Source: Methylocapsa sp.
Lineage (GTDB): Bacteria; Pseudomonadota; Alphaproteobacteria; Rhizobiales; Beijerinckiaceae
Assembly: GCA_017353815.1 (NCBI GenBank)
Contig: JAFMSB010000120.1
Coordinates: forward strand, 1 to 5,915
Direction of reading: 5' to 3'
DNA: 5,915 nt
Part shown: in pieces, positions 3,202 to 5,915 of the stretch
Layout: every line of letters starts with the position of its first letter
Position numbering within the stretch: position 1 is the stretch's first letter
The notes under the pieces: generated by a model
Seen by the model: the letters and a program-made list of their open reading frames with translations, nothing else
What the model was told of the DNA's origin: nothing
Databases searched by the model: none
Made by a program: the position numbers and the translations under genes

Positions 3202-5915
3202 TGCCGGGGATCCCCGTTGCCTTCGATTTTCCGTTCGTGCTCGCTGCCCTTGCGGGACTTCCGCTACTGTATCTCCTTCTGCGGATTACGCCGCCGCGCC
3301 CGCGGATTGTTCCCTTTCCTCCCCTGCGCCTCATCCTCGGGCTTCAGCCGCGCGAAGAGACTGCATTGCGAATGCCATGGTGGCTCTTGCTTTTGCGCCT
3401 CGCCGTTGCTGCATGCGTCATTTTGGCGATGGCCGGGCCTGTTCTTAATCCGCGCGCCGGAGCAAGTGCCACCGGCGGCGCATTGCTTATCGTCATTGAC
3501 GATGGCTGGCCCGCGGCGCCTAGTTGGGAGCGCAGGATTGCTGCCGCCACCAGAAAAATCGAGGCTGCCGGGCATATTGGCCAGCCCGCCGCCATTGTTC
3601 CTATCTCGGATGGAGCCCGGGAGATAGTTCTCTCGGATCCGGCCGCGGCGATTGCGCGTTTACGGGCGCTCACGCCTGTGCCATTTACACCCGACCGGCT
3701 GGCTGTTGCGGGCTCCCTGGAAAAATTTGCCGCGGCACACAGAAAACCGGAGATCGTCTGGATCGCGGATGGGCTCGATCGCGGCCAGGCGGCAGAATTT
3801 GCAAACAAGCTTGCCGGATTTTCTTCCCGCGTCACTTTGATGACGGACGAGGAGAGCGTTCGAGCTCTTGCCGCGGCGGAAAATCAGCCCGGCCAGCTCG
3901 CAGTCCGGGTGCTCCGCGACACGCGTCCGGCGCCCGATTCGGGAAGGGTCCGCGCGCTCGACCGCAAAGGCCGGGAGATCGGGCAGGCAGCTTTCGGCTT
4001 TACCGGAGCCACGGCGGCGACGGCCAAATTTGAGCTTCCGGTTGAATTGCGCAACGAAATCTTCCGCCTGGAAATTGCAGGCGAACGCTCGGCGGGGGCG
4101 GTTTTCCTGCTCGATGAGCGCTCGCGCCGCCGCCGCATCGGTATCGTGAGCGGAGAGACGGCCGATGTCGCGCAGCCGCTCCTTGCGCCAGACTATTATC
4201 TCACAAAGGCCATCTCTCCCTTCGCGGATGTGAGAGAGGCAAAATCCTCTGCCGCCAAGCCAGTGCAATCGCTTCTTGATGAGCATGTGGCGGCGCTCAT
4301 TCTTGCCGATGTCGGCTTGGTTCCGGGCCAAGCGCATGATGCGCTTGGGAACTTTGTGGAGTCGGGCGGAGTCCTTATCCGCTTTGCAGGCGAGCGCCTT
4401 GCCGGCACACCCGAAGATCTTGTCCCCGTGCGCCTTCGCCGCGGCGGGCGGGTTCTTGGCGGGGCGATGTCTTGGGACACGCCAAAGAAGCTTGGCGCCT
4501 TCGACCGTCAAAGTCCGTTCTTTGGGCTTGCGGTCCCCGATGAGGTCACGGTTTCGCGCCAGGTGCTTGCCGAGCCGGGCCCAGGATTAGCCGCGAAAAC
4601 CTGGGCGCGGCTCTCCGACGGCACGCCGCTCGTTACCGCTTCGCAGCGCGGAGAGGGCCTCATCGTATTATTCCACGTGACCGCAGATACCACATGGTCC
4701 AATCTGCCGCTGTCGGGTTTGTTTGTCTCCATGCTGGAAAGGATTGTGGCTTTATCTCGCGACTCGGGAAGAGAGACCGGTGCGCCCGCCGGGGCGAAAA
4801 ACGATCTCGGGCAGGCACTTGCGCCTAACCGCATCCTCGATGGTTTTGGGGTTCTCGGCGCCCCGCCTCCTGGCGCGACAGCGATTCCGGCAGGCTTCGA
4901 CGGCCCGGCCGGGCCAGAGCATCCGCCCGGCTACTATGGGCCGCAAGAGGGAGTGATCGCGGTCAATGCGCTTGGGCCGGACGACAAGCTTGCTGCCGTG
5001 GATTACGCAAACTTGGGCTTTGCCCGTGAGAACCTGCGCGAACAAGGCGCCGTCGATTTAAAGCCTTGGCTGATCGCCCTCGCCTTCATCTTGTTTGCCG
5101 TCGACACGCTGACTTCGCTTCTGATTGCCGGCAATCTGCGTTTAGGGCGCGCGCGTGCCGCACGTCTTGTCGTGCTGGTCCTTGGAGCGGCGCTGGTACT
5201 GGCTCCCGGCGGACTAAGGGCGGAGCCCGCTTCGCAGCCGAGCCGGGCGCGCGATCTCGGCGCCGCGCTGACGACGCGGCTCGCCTATGTCAGGAGCGGC
5301 GATCCAAGAGTCGATGAAGTGGCGAGGCAAGGCTTGGCCGGCCTTTCGCGCGTGCTTGCGCGGCGCACCTCTCTTATCCCCGGCGATCCTGTTGCTCTCG
5401 ATCCGGCCCAAGACGAGCTCAGTTTCTACCCGCTCCTTTATTGGCCAGTCGTTGCGTCGCAACTGCAGCCGCCGGGCGCGGCCATCCAAAAGGCTGCCCT
5501 TTTTATGAAGCAGGGCGGAACGATTATTTTCGACACGCGCGATGCCCCGGCCGCGCGCCCGGGCGGGCCGCCCACGCCCGAAGCCCGATGGCTCAGGGCT
5601 CTGCTTGAGGGAGCGGACATCCCGCCGCTCGAGCCGGTTCCGGCCGATCACGTCGTAACAAAGACCTTTTATCTGATCGAAGGCTTTCCCGGGCGCTACG
5701 CCAACGGGACGACTTGGATCGAGGCGCTGCCTCCCGCTCCCGCCGATGGCACGCCGCGGCCGGCGCGCGCCGGGGATAGCGTCTCGCCCATTATCATCAC
5801 CTCCAACGACCTCGCGGCAGGCTGGGCAAGCGACAGTGACGGCGAGAGTCTCTATCCGCTGGAGCCAGGGGGCGAGCGCCAGCATGAACTCGCGCTGCGC
5901 GGGGGCGTCAATCTC
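3198..5915 (+). CDS. Large BatA-like / DUF4159 membrane protein (3' end beyond the window)
   Basis: The frame is open for 906 codons from ATG 3198 to the window edge with no stop. The ATG overlaps the DUF58 stop (ATGA). A second in-frame ATG at 3201 is equally possible, and GGGGG at 3183-3187 can act as ribosome binding site. Domains in order: a BatA-type N-terminal module with membrane segments at about 9-28 and 61-83; a vWA-like region at about 94-300; a glutamine-amidotransferase-like region at about 312-520; a Gly/Pro-rich linker; membrane segments at about 624-645 and 657-673; and a DUF4159 domain from about 686 (YPLLYWPV at 744-751, GGTIIFDTRDA at 773-783). Arginines cluster in loops 29-58 and 647-656, which places those loops in the cytoplasm and the large domains in the periplasm. 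The vWA-like core has IDDGWP (100-105) instead of D-x-S-x-S. The only cysteine is C73, in a membrane segment, so glutaminase activity is not expected. The visible end, RGGVNL, resembles the last conserved stretch of the family, so roughly 30 residues seem to be missing. It is probably the membrane partner of the MoxR/DUF58 pair. Function unknown. Confidence 0.9.
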   Translation, partial: MMPGIPVAFDFPFVLAALAGLPLLYLLLRITPPRPRIVPFPPLRLILGLQPREETALRMPWWLLLLRLAVAACVILAMAGPVLNPRAGASATGGALLIVIDDGWPAAPSWERRIAAATRKIEAAGHIGQPAAIVPISDGAREIVLSDPAAAIARLRALTPVPFTPDRLAVAGSLEKFAAAHRKPEIVWIADGLDRGQAAEFANKLAGFSSRVTLMTDEESVRALAAAENQPGQLAVRVLRDTRPAPDSGRVRALDRKGREIGQAAFGFTGATAATAKFELPVELRNEIFRLEIAGERSAGAVFLLDERSRRRRIGIVSGETADVAQPLLAPDYYLTKAISPFADVREAKSSAAKPVQSLLDEHVAALILADVGLVPGQAHDALGNFVESGGVLIRFAGERLAGTPEDLVPVRLRRGGRVLGGAMSWDTPKKLGAFDRQSPFFGLAVPDEVTVSRQVLAEPGPGLAAKTWARLSDGTPLVTASQRGEGLIVLFHVTADTTWSNLPLSGLFVSMLERIVALSRDSGRETGAPAGAKNDLGQALAPNRILDGFGVLGAPPPGATAIPAGFDGPAGPEHPPGYYGPQEGVIAVNALGPDDKLAAVDYANLGFARENLREQGAVDLKPWLIALAFILFAVDTLTSLLIAGNLRLGRARAARLVVLVLGAALVLAPGGLRAEPASQPSRARDLGAALTTRLAYVRSGDPRVDEVARQGLAGLSRVLARRTSLIPGDPVALDPAQDELSFYPLLYWPVVASQLQPPGAAIQKAALFMKQGGTIIFDTRDAPAARPGGPPTPEARWLRALLEGADIPPLEPVPADHVVTKTFYLIEGFPGRYANGTTWIEALPPAPADGTPRPARAGDSVSPIIITSNDLAAGWASDSDGESLYPLEPGGERQHELALRGGVNL

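Noticed and set aside
3217..4149. Several short plus-strand frames in this interval (for example at 3217-3627, 3524-4033 and 3868-4149), considered as separate small genes or as a sign of a frameshift
   Set aside because: The frame starting at 3198 reads through the whole interval without a stop and gives sensible BatA-like and vWA-like sequence, so no frameshift or extra gene is needed.
3660..4511. A 283-codon minus-strand open frame antisense to the large membrane protein gene
   Set aside because: It lies inside a continuous 906-codon plus frame with recognisable domains and shows no coherent motif itself. Similar antisense frames at 2374-3066 and 5214-5885 were rejected for the same reason.

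Overview
The window looks like chromosomal DNA of an alphaproteobacterium, most likely of the Hyphomicrobiales (Rhizobiales). The reasons are GC-rich codon use, a DUF6111-type small membrane protein (a family I know from Alphaproteobacteria), and a MoxR / DUF58 / DUF4159 gene trio of the kind common in rhizobia and their methylotrophic relatives. The assignment to order is an inference. I see no mobile element, CRISPR array, tRNA or rRNA.

Left block (1-925, minus strand): a CoA-pyrophosphatase-type Nudix hydrolase is followed by a small two-helix DUF6111 protein through a 1-nt TAATG overlap. The DUF6111 stop in turn overlaps an ATG at 6..4, so a third gene of the same operon probably starts at the window edge.

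Middle (926-1269): a 344-bp divergent intergenic region. It holds an AT-rich island with a perfect 11-bp tandem repeat (1163-1184), a degenerate third copy about five helical turns upstream, and small hairpins on both flanks. It should carry the promoters of both operons.

Right block (1270-5915, plus strand): a tightly packed operon of a MoxR-family AAA+ ATPase, a DUF58 protein with a vWA-like fold, and a very large membrane protein. Spacing is 3 nt and then a 4-nt ATGA overlap. The large protein combines a BatA-type N-terminal membrane module, a vWA-like region without a canonical MIDAS, a glutamine-amidotransferase-like region, a second pair of membrane segments and a C-terminal DUF4159 domain. 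Its frame is open for 906 codons and runs off the window, probably only a few tens of residues short of its end.

Taken together, the right block encodes a MoxR-vWA type machine. A cytoplasmic AAA+ ATPase would act with the DUF58 protein on a membrane partner whose large domains are predicted to be periplasmic. Such clusters are widespread but their substrates are mostly unknown, so this is the part of the window nearest to an undescribed system. The cluster type itself is not new.
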